From the NCBI GenBank assembly GCA_916610825.1, contig OU744452.1, positions 12,132,110-12,196,109 of the forward strand: DNA of 64,000 bases, written 5' to 3'. This document shows, piece after piece, positions 34,630 through 58,395 of the stretch. The translations under genes were made by a program, and so were the position numbers. The notes below the pieces were generated by a model. The model was not told the origin of the DNA and searched no databases. It was given only the letters and a program-made list of their open reading frames with translations. The DNA is from Haliclystus octoradiatus (Eukaryota > Cnidaria > Staurozoa > Stauromedusae > Haliclystidae). Each line of letters begins with the position of its first letter. Position 1 is the stretch's first letter.

Positions 34630-35342
34630 CGATAGTGCAATGGTTCACCAGAAAATGTTTCAAGTTTTAAATTTAACCCAACAAGAGTATCACTCATTGC
34701 AGTGCTTTGATTTGTGAAAATGTTATCTGTAACTTCCCCTGTTTCAATCCAATCATCAAAGGCATTTTGCTTAGTATTTGTATCGCTTTCAGTTTCAATT
34801 ATGTTTTGTTCTTTCACGTTTTCGGTTGAAATCTTATTTTCATTAACTGACCGTTTTGAATTATGTGCTGGTTCGATACCACCAGAATCGTCAAACTTTT
34901 CTAATGTATCTTGCTTTACTGGGACGTCTTTATCCGCTATTTGTAAAGTTTTGATACTTTCATTTATGAAACTAATTTGAGATCTTGTTCATGCAGAGAT
35001 TGATTCGTCTGCTCGATCGTCTAATTCATCTTCTATCTGACTGATAAGAAGTATGTGTTTTTCTTCATAGGTTTCTAACCATACACTTTCGTATTCGTAA
35101 ACGTCTTCGTCTATGATTAATTCTAGTAAGTTTTGTTGTATTGTGCAAATTTCGTTGAACAGATTTTCTAACTTATCACTATAACGCTTTAAAATACGCT
35201 TGCTGGTATTTTTGCCAAATAATGTTTCTGTTGTATTTGCAGTTTTCGTAAACACCGCCGCTTTGCCTCTACGCGAGCGCTTTAATACTTTGATTTGTTC
35301 CTCAATAGTATCAACGGGGTTTTTCTGTTGACTTTCTGACAT
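34630..35342 (-). CDS. BEL-1 gag N-terminal part, with internal stop
   Basis: Starts at ATG 35342 (MSESQQKNPVDTIEEQIKVL), 47 bases inside the 5' LTR. It is a charged, helical region of the kind that precedes the BEL gag core. A TGA at 34991-34989 ends the first 117 codons. The same frame then continues for about 120 codons to the nested element. The open frame at 28056-30112 is the downstream continuation of the same gene. Confidence 0.8.
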
Positions 35343-35371
35343 GTTCCTAGGTCACTCCGGTTAGACTCCGG

Positions 35372-35389
35372 TTACGATCGGACCAAAAA
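35372..35389 (-). promoter_or_regulatory. BEL-1 candidate primer-binding site
   Basis: Four or so bases inside the 5' LTR the minus strand reads TGGTCCGATCGTAACCGG. The TGG pairs with a tRNA 3' CCA, as expected of a tRNA primer site. The tRNA was not identified. Confidence 0.5.
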
Positions 35390-36037
35390 TGTAACAACCT
35401 CTATACAGTCGACTATGAGTTAAGATGGGGACGGACTGTAGAGATCCCGCAATCCTGAATAGCTGATTGGTATATTTGGTTGTGGTAATACTATAAATAT
35501 ACTATATATACCGTTTTACTATAACGATAATACAAATCGGAACGCACTCACCGAACTAACGAAGTATAAGAAACTCCGGAGTTGATTGATCAATGTCGAA
35601 TACCATTGAAGAGACACACCAAATTCAGTAATGACACGTCTTTATATTTTCTCCAATGTATTTCATGAATATTCAGTAAAATTGAATACAATGGACTAAA
35701 ACTTGTAATAATGATAATATAATCTGATCAACTATATAACTGTGATCAATTCGACAACTCTAAACAACAACTGGTAATTAGTACATTTACATGAACCTTT
35801 ATAGTATTTTCTAGGTTACATTGCAAAAAGTGGTGCAATATTAATTTTGATTACATAAACATTAATATTGCTGAATCATACACTAATTTGTTTCTCTAAT
35901 TACTTTTACTTTATATTTAACTAATAACATAAGATTTATTCTAGTTTATGACGTTTATGATATGTAAAATGATTACGTCATCTTGAAATGGAGGCTACTG
36001 GTAAATGTTCTATTGTAAGCGTATGTCGCCAACAACA
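35390..36037 (-). repeat. BEL-1 5' LTR
   Basis: Upstream LTR relative to the minus-strand genes, same length as 24709-25356. Differences seen include CACAGGAG/TACAGTCG near the start and single changes near 35751, 35777 and 35858. Confidence 0.92.
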
Positions 36038-36042
36038 GGTTT

Positions 36043-38129
36043 CAACAAGCAAGACTACCTAGCTCATGTAGATGAGCCGCAGCTTTCTACCGCAAACGGA
36101 CAACAGCTAATAACATCGCTGTTAGCGGCTGAAAAAAATAACGATGTTTGACACTTTTTATTCCGCATTCTGCGTTCCGTGTTCCACGTTCCTGGCCCAC
36201 CATTAACAATAACAATGAAACTTTTATTAAATTTGCTTTTGAAAACCAATATCTATTTCTAATATCTATGCTTCTAAGAATTATCAGTATATTTTTAAAC
36301 GGGAAAAGTTTTATTCTAAGAACCGTATGAGCCATATTTTACAGTATTAATTGTCATCAATTGAACTTTGATATTTTGTCCTATATGTAAGATGTATACA
36401 ATATCGCCTATGTAACATTATAAATGTCATATTTTCAGAATAAAGTTGGTACAGATCAAACGATAATATAGTATATTATATTTCAGTGCTGTCCCCCAAA
36501 CAATATAAGTGATATTTGACATCGTTTAATGCAAAGTTCACATCCTGATGATAGTTCGATTTCGCTTTGTTTTACGTAGCAAACCCGTGTACTGCCTCGT
36601 ATTTATAAATTGCTATTATAATTCTAAATTTAGCGTTACTCATGTTCCTTCAATCTGAATAAACATTCGTCCTTGAGTCATGTAGACTGGGGCCTATATA
36701 CTTCTGAATATCAATTCAGATACGATCTAATCCTCATTTCCAAAACTGTACAACCCAAATATACCCAACGTGCGTGTCTTTATTGCTAGTATAACATAGT
36801 TTTTGCATTTAGCTTTTGAAAAGAAAGTTTCTGATATCCTCATTGTATATAGATTCTTAGTATTTTCAATTCAGAACAATCGTCTAAATCTAAATCAACA
36901 TGGTAAAAATTCTCACAAATGCAACCGGAAAGTATTCTAAGGTTTGTGCCTGCGTAGATAAGCTCGCATGCAGTGTTCCAGACATATCCAGGCATAAAAA
37001 TCTCATCAAAATTCCTCAGCATCCGTCCGACTGTGAAAAAGTTTTTGAACTGAATCAAAATCTTTTTCAGTCCGTTTGACTAGTCGAGATGGCAATTAGG
37101 ACCCATGATCGACCATCCTTCTACGTTCGATTGCATGTGCAAACTTGCCAATTTTTATAAATCGAAAATACTAAGAATTTATTAACAATAAGGAACCAGA
37201 ATATTTCTTTTTAAAAAAGAAATAAAAAAACAATATAAATTGACTCAAAACGCTCGTTTTGAATTATTTGTCGACTTCAACTTTTGATATTTGCTGACGT
37301 GTAGGATGTAAATAGTTTTTAGTAGTGTACTCAGGATTCAGGGTCAATTTACGCGTATAGTCGTATTCAGTAGGGCTATAAAGTCGAATTGTCGTCTGCC
37401 CACGCATCCAGCACCGTTCGACTTTTGAATACGACAAAGTCGAACCAACAAAATTGGATCGTTTGCTCGGGACTTCATAGACATATCTTCAGTAAACTAA
37501 CGTTAAATATTTAACAAGTCAAGAAGAAGAAAAAAGAACTTTGTTCATTTCTCATGCATATTAGGGGTGAGATGATTGTTCTGAAAACAGTCAGATTTGC
37601 CGATCATCGCCGCCAATGTTTACTAATCGGAATTGCATATATGATAGAATTTGGTATGAAGTTTGTTATCATATCATATACATTTAATTATTTCTTGCCT
37701 CAAATATCGAAGATTAAAGGATTCCATTTTTCTTCAAGCTCTTTTCTCAAACACATTCCGCCTGAAAAGAATTCGCATTGTTCAATGTTATGAATAAAAT
37801 ACTGTTTCCATAGAACGTGGCGGTTCGATGAGAAAATTTGTTAAATGAATAAAGAGAATAGAATATAAAATAACAACATAAGATACATGTGTATAAAAAC
37901 ATCTTTGTATTGGGTTTATTGTCACAGCATAAATACTTAGAATTGTTATTTACAGCACCTTCGATTGTGGCTCATAATTAAATGACCCGTAAATAACCTT
38001 CTTTCACACTGCTTTATATTATTGTAGACAATACCTGAGAAAAAAAGTTGGAATAAAACCCAGAATAAGACGATACATTGCATCAATAACTGATAAAAGT
38101 TCTCTATGTATGTAATATAACCGTTCAAT
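36043..38129. other. No gene recognised
   Basis: AT-rich interval between BEL-1 and the FG-GAP gene. Small reading frames on both strands overlap each other and have no motif. The promoter of the FG-GAP gene should lie at the right end, but no clear TATA box stands out. Confidence 0.4.
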
Positions 38130-39314
38130 ATGTTAACTTTACAGCTATCATGTTTAATTAGCATGTGCATAACATTATGTAACAGTGCTAACGATCGTGA
38201 ATATTGCGGCCATGGAATATTAACTGATCGCTTAGTTTTACAAGAAGGAGACACGATGAGACCAATCAAGTTATCATCTCATCGTACTGATTTACTTACA
38301 TATGATACAATTAATGGTGCTAGAATTATCCATGGTTATTCTAATGGTGAATTTCCAAAACTAACAGTCAGTGTTGGGCCCCCATTATATTGCTCAACTG
38401 GGACATTACATACTGCTGATATTAATGCTGACGGTAAAGATGATATAATATGTCGAGATTCTAATACTGGAAAGTTCACCGTGCGATTTAATGAAAATGG
38501 AAATTTTGATGTGGAAAGAAATCTTGCTACAGGATTTACATGTTTGAATAATGCTAGATTTGGTAATTTCGATGGAAAAGGTGGCGAAGATATTCTGTGT
38601 ATGGATAACGATGATCCATCAGAACCAGTAAAAATATTTTTGTTTTCAGAATGTCAACAAATGTATCATAATCACGATCCAATCACAGGACAAACTCAAT
38701 ATTTCTCATCTAACAATGCTGCTATACGCAATGGTGCTTATGCATATCATTCAGTGAATCATAATGACGGTTTTTGTGGTGGTATTGTACATACATTTCC
38801 AGCAACAGATTTCAGTGCTAAATGCACATTTAATAATTTTGATGCTGCACGTATGATTATTATAGATGCTGATAAGGATGGCTTAGATGATATTTATTGT
38901 GAACCAAGAACCCTTGTCGACGCAAATGGTGTTTTATTTAAAAATATATATAATAATATAGGAACTGGAAATATATTCGATGCGGGTACAACGACTGCTG
39001 TTGTTTGTGATGACGGTGGTGATTTCGATATGTTTTCTGCTGACGTTGACGGAGATGGAGATAAGGATTTGATATGCTTTACGGAACTGATAAACACTGG
39101 TCTCGAGACAGTTATATTTTTCAATGACGGTACAGGAATATTTGGTGTTGGGGTAGCTTCATCTGCCACAGGATGCTTAAAATTATGTGATAATCGGCGA
39201 TTTCGATATGTTGTTGGTGATTTCAATGAAGATAAATTTGAAGATTTTATTTGCTATAACTTTGCTGTAAGGACGGCTGATATTGTATTTTCTTCATTAA
39301 AACAAATTACTTAG
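38130..39314 (+). CDS. Secreted FG-GAP/VCBS-type repeat protein, single exon
   Basis: 394 residues from ATG at 38130 to TAG, uninterrupted. A hydrophobic N-terminus (LTLQLSCLISMCITLC, cleavage probably near residue 20) marks it as secreted. Five calcium-loop motifs recur: DINADGKDDI (97-106), NFDGKGGEDI (146-155), DADKDGLDDI (246-255), DVDGDGDKDL (305-314) and DFNEDKFEDF (364-373). Each is followed by one residue and then Cys. This is the blade motif of FG-GAP/VCBS beta-propellers, which bind calcium and usually mediate adhesion. There are no transmembrane segments, and catalytic residues were not recognised. Start choice: this ATG gives the signal peptide. Lack of introns contrasts with its neighbours. 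Its specific role is unknown. Confidence 0.8.
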   Translation: MLTLQLSCLISMCITLCNSANDREYCGHGILTDRLVLQEGDTMRPIKLSSHRTDLLTYDTINGARIIHGYSNGEFPKLTVSVGPPLYCSTGTLHTADINADGKDDIICRDSNTGKFTVRFNENGNFDVERNLATGFTCLNNARFGNFDGKGGEDILCMDNDDPSEPVKIFLFSECQQMYHNHDPITGQTQYFSSNNAAIRNGAYAYHSVNHNDGFCGGIVHTFPATDFSAKCTFNNFDAARMIIIDADKDGLDDIYCEPRTLVDANGVLFKNIYNNIGTGNIFDAGTTTAVVCDDGGDFDMFSADVDGDGDKDLICFTELINTGLETVIFFNDGTGIFGVGVASSATGCLKLCDNRRFRYVVGDFNEDKFEDFICYNFAVRTADIVFSSLKQIT

Positions 39315-40394
39315 CTATACAATTGACTTTAAATATAAACATTGATTTATGTTATAATGGCGGGATTAAATCTACGAGATTGATATATAAGAGTTAGTGA
39401 GTCAATGGATTTGTTTAATTTTTTTGTTGATAATCATGAAAAATTTAATTTGAACTCTGTGAAATGAACCCATGAGATTCCTACTTTGGAAAGGCCATTG
39501 GATTGTTATTCTCTGCAACGAATAGTTTAATTTAATCCTTCCAGTCAAGAATGAAAGCCCCATGACTGATCTATTCACAGTTTCGATTTCAAATCGAAAC
39601 TATATTTTATGACACCTGAAATCTCATCTACTGGGAGTTTCTCATTGATCTATACAAAAGGTGTCTTTTGATTATTTAGAGTAATTGACTACTGTAATAT
39701 ATTTTTTCCTAGAATTTTTTTACAGTCCATAGCACAGGGTAAGCGATCCAATTCTATTATAAAAACTATAAGCCAAATGCAAACGTCGTGATGATTTCAC
39801 AGTCACCATGTGAAACAATTATTTGATATCACATTCTACCGTATGCTAAATAGTTATCGATCAAAGGCGAGGTGAATATCGGCTGATTATAACCAAAGTC
39901 CGCTAAGGTCATTATGCCGATATTTATCAAGCCAGAGATCAATACCTGTCACCTCAGTCAATGGCTGACTGGTCAATTTTGCATAATCATAACATGGATT
40001 TTAATGTATTGTAATGCACCAAAAACGCAATAATCCGTCCTTTGCGTCTTAACACCATAACGATAAGAGAACACTCAGCAAAATTTGAAATTCCGCTAAG
40101 AATATTCCAAGAATAAACATTCTTGATTTTAAATTTTCAAGAATACCTTCTTAAGACCAGAATAATTGGAGAATATGTAGGAATGCCGAACTGCATCGCG
40201 AAAATATATTCTAAAACCATCGCATGATACCTAGCAATTTGATTGGTCGATTGAGCGTGCAGGAAATATCGACGAAGGCACGCGGGAAGTTGAAACAATT
40301 TTGAACTCTTAATTTCTGTTTATCCCAAATCAAAACAAAATCAAAACACCCAAATGGTATACAAGCCACGTCAATTAAGGTCAATATTTTAACT
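39315..40394. other. No gene recognised
   Basis: 3' flank of the FG-GAP gene. No additional exon was recognised. Confidence 0.4.
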
Positions 40395-40607
40395 ATTTTT
40401 ACTAGTCGCAAACTAAAAGAAGATCTTAGGCATCGTGAAGAAAAACCTGAATTGGTGACGAATCAATGTGTCGTTTATAAATTTAAATGTGGCTTGTGTA
40501 ATTCAAACTATGTAGGGTATACAGAAAACCACCTATACGAAAGAATAACAACACATAATTCATCATCTTCTGCCATTGGCCGACGTGTAAAAGAGCATCA
40601 GCAATAG
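40395..40607 (+). pseudogene. Penelope-like element fragment: GIY-YIG endonuclease start
   Basis: 70 codons reading FTSRKLKEDLRHREEKPE, then NQCVVYKFKCGLCNSNYVGY and TENHLYERITTHN up to a stop. The CVVYKFKC..C...YVGYT block is the linker and GIY-YIG nuclease start of Penelope-like elements, which use it to open the target DNA. The upstream RT and the rest of the nuclease are missing, so this is a relic. Confidence 0.8.
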
Positions 40608-42298
40608 ACGATGTTATTAACCAATTTAGCGTTTAACTACAATGCAATTCAAAATGGGATTGTGTAATTTATGAAATGCTGTTTATTAAGGACTTCAGTA
40701 TTGTTTTAATTGTTAAAATATAAATTCTTAACATGTAAATTATTAAATCTATTTCATTTTAAAACGTATATACTATGCAAATTACAAAATCTATTGAATT
40801 TAAACCTATATATTTATGTACAATTTAAAATTTTATTCTCTTGAAAATGGCTAGAGACCTAGAGGCATGTTTTACCTTGGAAAATTCTAGTTTCAACTCT
40901 TATTTTGATAGGCTACCATGAAACTTTACACATTATTCAAGCTGGGATTGTTAGGATCATACACATATAATCACATATACTATCATATGATAATATTATC
41001 ACTTCAGATATCATGTATATATTGCAATAAAGTTGTGCTCATCCGACCCGAATCCGATCTGATCCGATCGGATTGGGTCGGATTCTGGTTGATATTTAAG
41101 GTCTTCTGATCGGAGTGGATTTGTAATGTTATTTTTGTTTCGGATTATTTCGGATTTCAAAATTTGACTGAGTATTTGTATTTGTTAATAGATAAAAATG
41201 TGTTCTAGCTTCCTTTCAACACATTAAATAAAGTTTTATAAATTGTACATCGTTTCAATGTGTATTGCATCTCATGTTCCCCTCCAAAGTTGCTCTGCAT
41301 TAAGTGATAGACATCTTTATGTAATATATTCATGTCAATTGTTTAATAATTTTTTCTATTTAGCAATCTGAAATTTTTATCACGCAAGGTTTAGTACAGA
41401 ACTTACACTAATTTCTAGTATAGTCATATTTTCAAGCCTTAACCTCCTTTCTATAACAAACTCTCGTTGCTTTAACACAATTCTACGTAGAAACAAAATT
41501 AGCATAGGCAAATTCAAATGAAAAATTATACATATATTTCAATTTATATTCTATCAAATAAATTCATATGTAAATTGTAGTACCAAGTTGATGCTGAGTG
41601 AGAAGTATCAACATTTGAAATTATTGATTTCCAATCACATCTTGTTTTGATATAATGTAGTATTCATTTAATCGTAAAATATCGGAAATCGTAATTTTTC
41701 ATTAACAATTGTATCTCTATATTTCAAAACTTCTATATTTGTGGTCTGCCTGCCCTTCTGTACGTCTTATTGTACGTATTATTTGTAAAATAATACAGTT
41801 AATCTGTTGTTAGGAAATATATATATATATATTTCCTCTGCGTATACATTCATCTGCGTCGAGATAACCGCGTTCCGTAACAGACTTAAGTTGGATGAAA
41901 GTTATGAAATTTTCTGACATTGTTTTAAAATAATAAAACTTGATTAATAATTCATCATTATAATGAGACATTTACCCCTGAGTGCATGCTACGGATTTTA
42001 TTACGCTGTTATTTGTATTGGTATAAAGGATTTACTTCGAAATTATTTGTTGTGTTTAATTAGTACTAGCACTCATATTATATCATATGTTTACATAAAA
42101 CATATTTGATAATTTTAGAAGTTGAAATATAGTTTTATCTTCAAGAAATGAAGGGCTACTGTGCGTGTAAGGGTACCAGCTAGCCTTTGTCTGTGAACCA
42201 GCTGCAAAATTTCTTTGTGAATATATATGAAAAGTTATCGATCTAACATTTTACTTCAGAGATACATTCGCATTAGTTTGCTAGTTTGAAATCGTAAA
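40608..42298. other. No gene recognised; short ATCCGA-rich patch
   Basis: Intergenic DNA upstream of the PAN-TSP1-lectin gene. It contains a patch at 41041-41085 with ATCCGA words in both orientations and a run of TA repeats at 41818-41832. The promoter of the next gene should lie before 42299. Confidence 0.4.
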
Positions 42299-54966
<12,668 letters not shown>

Positions 54967-55796
54967 GTAAGTACCAAATATTGAATAGCTGTTTTATTGA
55001 AAAAAAGATCTTTGCTTGCGAGCAAGATATTATAATAGAACCAAGATAGTCTAACTCAGTAAGTAAAACATTTATTAAACATGGCTGATATTCAATATGT
55101 TTGAAATGTCGCTCGTGGCAAAAAATCTAACAGAACCGGGTTTCATGATTCCATCTGAACCGCGCGAAAAAATGTTTCACTTTTCACAAGAAAGTAAGTT
55201 TGTTTGTTTGCTAATCTGAGCCCCGGTAATTGTTTTGCATCGAAACGAGATGATCTTAAAATAGCTTTTGAGGCCAATTCTCAGTGATTTTGCGTGGCAA
55301 AACAGATGAAAATGTTTGGAAATGATCGATATTGGGTCAACAAAGATATAATTTTGAGGGTGTTATTGATGTCGGACCAAGACGTCGTTTTAAATTTAAA
55401 GTATTCAATGCTTGAGAATGTTAAATACAATTTAATTGGTTGATTTTCACAAAGGAAGATAATATTATGGCCTGTTTAAAACTCTCAAAAACACAAATCT
55501 GAGTTAGGCTATCTTGGTTCTATTATAATATCTTGTTGCTAGTAAACGTTTCTCAGAACCTGTTTAATAATTATAGAATGCCATCTTTTGGAATAGAAAT
55601 ATTAATTTCTGCTACATTGATGATTCCTTTACGAACTTCAAAAATCGGTTGAAAACATACTTTATTGATACTAAAAATACTATGTATGTAATTCCAGATT
55701 GTTTTGTTTGCAACTTATCAACAATTCCTCAAACTCAACTATGAGAATACAATATCTTTCTTCAGCCACTCCAAAATCAATTCACCTAACCCATTA
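54967..55796. other. No exon recognised
   Basis: Start of the next lectin-gene intron. The continuation of the lectin domain was looked for and not found. Confidence 0.4.
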
Positions 55797-55823
55797 TTAT
55801 TATTATTATTATTATTATTGTTA

Positions 55824-55869
<46 letters not shown>
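55797..55869 (+). repeat. (ATT)n block left of BEL-2
   Basis: About 24 units with two GTT interruptions, directly abutting the BEL-2 LTR. With 62835-63539 it appears to be the microsatellite into which BEL-2 inserted. Confidence 0.9.
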
Positions 55870-55870
<1 letters not shown>

Positions 55871-56382
55871 GTATAATATTATCTGCATTTCCCGTTAAAG
55901 TTTATGTTGCATTTGATTTGGAAAATACCACCAGAATGAATACTCAATAAATAACAAATAATCCTTCTCACATTTGATAGCGGTTTTTCTAATAAACAAT
56001 TATAAAAACAAACTTGTTACATTGAATACAATACATGGACAATAAAAGTTAATATTAATTAATACAATAAAACAGAACATACCTTAATGTCGTTTCATAC
56101 AAAACTTTAGCAAATAACATATATAGTCGGTTGATTAGTCTTGCTTCTAACATGAAGACTTACTTCAACGATTAATGATAAGTTTTGCATTTACAAATTG
56201 TTATAAAGAACTAAACAAGATCAATATACGCATTATCTGACAACCAATCAGATTACAAGAAAAATTAAACTAATTATATAATATTCACGTCATGAAGAGA
56301 ATAATCATAATGGCCTCGTTTTAGTGGCCTCATTTGTATAGACTACGCATGTTCAAATGAAGTTAATAATATGTCGTTTTCA
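55870..56382 (-). repeat. BEL-2 3' LTR
   Basis: Direct repeat of 62322-62834. A G-rich candidate polypurine tract (GGGGGTCGGGA on the minus strand) lies just inside it at 56383-56393. Confidence 0.92.
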
Positions 56383-56440
56383 TCCCGACCCCCATGAGAC
56401 GACCAGGGAAGTCTCATAAACACACTTATAAACGACGATT

Positions 56441-57946
56441 TTAATCTACATTTTCTTCTATGCTACAAATCTTAGTTACAGGTCTAGTTAATTTTTGATG
56501 TGTAATAGTAACAACCTCAACAGATCTCACACAGCCATCTTTACATTCGAAGACTTGATTAATTCTTGCTAATGGCCATGAATTTCTTGGAATGTTACTA
56601 TCCATTAAAATAACCAAATCGTTGACCTTGAAATTTGGATGCCTTGAATTCCACTTCTGTCTCCTTTGAAGCATTGGCAAGTAATCTTTGATTCATCTTG
56701 ACCAAAAACAATCAGCCATAAATTGAGCAGTTTTCCATCGTTTTCTACTAATTTGATCACCTTCATCGAATACACCAGGAGGTGGAACTGGACCATGCTG
56801 CTGTAATAGTAAATGATTCGGAGTTAATGGTTCACAATCTCTAGGATCATCACTGACAGCAGTTAACGGTCGACTATTTAAGATTGCTTCAACTTCAGCC
56901 ATCCATGTTAATAATAACTCATCATTTATCAAATTGTCGCCAATAACAATATGTAGAATCTTTCTAATGCTTCTAATCATTCTTTCCCATACTCCGCCAT
57001 GGTGGCTTGCAGCAGGTGTATTCATCTTCCATTCGCATGCTTTTGGTTTTAAATAATTTGAAATTCTATCAACGTCTAAATTCTTTATAGCTTCCTTTAG
57101 TTCAGTTACGGCTCCAACAAAATTAGTACCATGGTCGCTGTGAATGACTTCTGGTGTACTCCTTCTCGCAATGAATCTGCGTAAAGCGTTTATGAAAGAA
57201 TCGGTATTCAACGTTTGTGCGACTTCGATATGCACAGCACGAGAATTAAATATACAGCCATATCTTTTCACAATACTCCTTCCTTGTTTAATATTCAAGG
57301 GTCCAAAATAATCCACGCCAGTATAGTAGAATGCAGGCTTGAAAGGTGTTACTCTTGACATTGGCAAATCTGACATTAACTGTTCACCACTCTTTCTTTG
57401 TTCTTTTAAACACATAAAACAATTTCTGATTATATTTCTTACTGAACTTCTAGCGTTAATAATCCAAAATGTTTGACGCAGTTCAGATAGTACATGTTCT
57501 TGACCGGAATGTGCAAGGTTATTATGATAATGCTTAATAATTAACTTTGATAAAAGATGCTTTTTTGGTAATATCATTGGATGTTTCACATCATAAGAAA
57601 TTGATGAACGATCAAGTCTACCACCAACTCTCAATATTCCTTCTTCATCCATTCTTGGCTGCAATCTTATTAACTTACTTCTAGACTTTAACACCTTCGT
57701 CGAGTTAAGTAATAGAATTTCGTCTTTAAACTCTCTGACTTGAACAAGCTTTATTATTTCATTTTCTGCTTGTTTTAACTCAATTACATTTAGTTTACCA
57801 CAGTTGATGTCTTCGGTAGCGTTACCCTTTGTCAAATTCACTTTGTTTCTCAAATACTGCTTATAACGTAACAACCATGCCACTGACGTTTTCAATTTGG
57901 ACCATGTAGAATATCGTTCCCAAAGTCTACTTAATAATAAAATCAA
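56441..57946 (-). CDS. BEL-2 integrase, interrupted by one stop
   Basis: 417 codons from 57946 to the TGA at 56693, then the same frame on to 56441. The N-terminal HHCC finger is present (HYHNNLAHSGQEHV and NCFMCLKEQR). The DDE core residues are Asp in YTGVDYFGPLN, Asp in VIHSDHGTNFVG and Glu in GGVWERMIRSIRK. Between GCIF and NSRAVHIE a few residues present in BEL-1 (TCF) are missing. The C-terminal DNA-binding part (NFKVNDLVILMDSNIPRNSW) follows the TGA. Confidence 0.88.
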
Positions 57947-58395
57947 TCGTCAAATAATTGCGATGATGATGATTCTACTGTAGTTGCATTTACAACGCTC
58001 TTTACTTCAACATCATCAGAAGGTATTTCAACAACATCTATTGGATTCGATGGCCAAACATCTTCTTCTTCATGAAGGAAACTAGGACCCAATAACCATT
58101 TGCAATTACCAGATAAATCTTTGCTTGACAGTCCTCTTGTGACATCATCAGCTGGATTATCTTCCGTCTTGATATATCGCCATTGATTTGGATCTGTAGA
58201 CTCTCTTATTCCCATTACTCTATTTGCTACAAACACATGAAATCGTTTGGTTTCATTCCGTATATATCTAATCACTGTAGTTGAATCCGACCACATAAAT
58301 ACAGAAGACAAAGATATAGGTAATTCTTTCTCCAAAAAACATTTCAACCCCACTCCTAAACAGCAGCCTGCAGTTCCAACCTTGGAATAGTCCAT
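57943..58395 (-). CDS. BEL-2 RNase H (second part) and linker
   Basis: 150 codons containing FMWSDSTTVIRYIRNETKRF and PADDVTRGLSSKDL, the back half of the BEL RNase H. Frameshifts at both ends (near 58365 and 57945) separate it from RT upstream and integrase downstream. Confidence 0.8.
   Translation of the reverse strand: MDYSKVGTAGCCLGVGLKCFLEKELPISLSSVFMWSDSTTVIRYIRNETKRFHVFVANRVMGIRESTDPNQWRYIKTEDNPADDVTRGLSSKDLSGNCKWLLGPSFLHEEEDVWPSNPIDVVEIPSDDVEVKSVVNATTVESSSSQLFDD

Larger units (their letters stand above)
24709..36037 (-). mobile_element. BEL/Pao LTR retrotransposon 1, with a 4.5-kb insertion in gag
   Basis: Minus-strand element bounded by 648-bp LTRs (24709-25356 and 35390-36037) that begin TGTAACAACC and end CCAACAACA. 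The 5-bp target duplication is GGTTT (24704-24708 and 36038-36042). Without the nested insertion it is about 6.8 kb, a normal BEL/Pao size. Order on the minus strand: LTR, primer-binding site, gag, protease, RT, RNase H, integrase, LTR. The LTRs differ at roughly 7-8 positions, so the insertion is fairly recent. No envelope gene is present. Defects: a TGA in gag, frameshifts near 28145 and 26350, and the insertion itself. Confidence 0.92.

Noticed and set aside
24709..36037. An envelope gene in either BEL/Pao element
   Set aside because: Integrase is followed directly by the polypurine region and LTR in both; there is no room for another gene.
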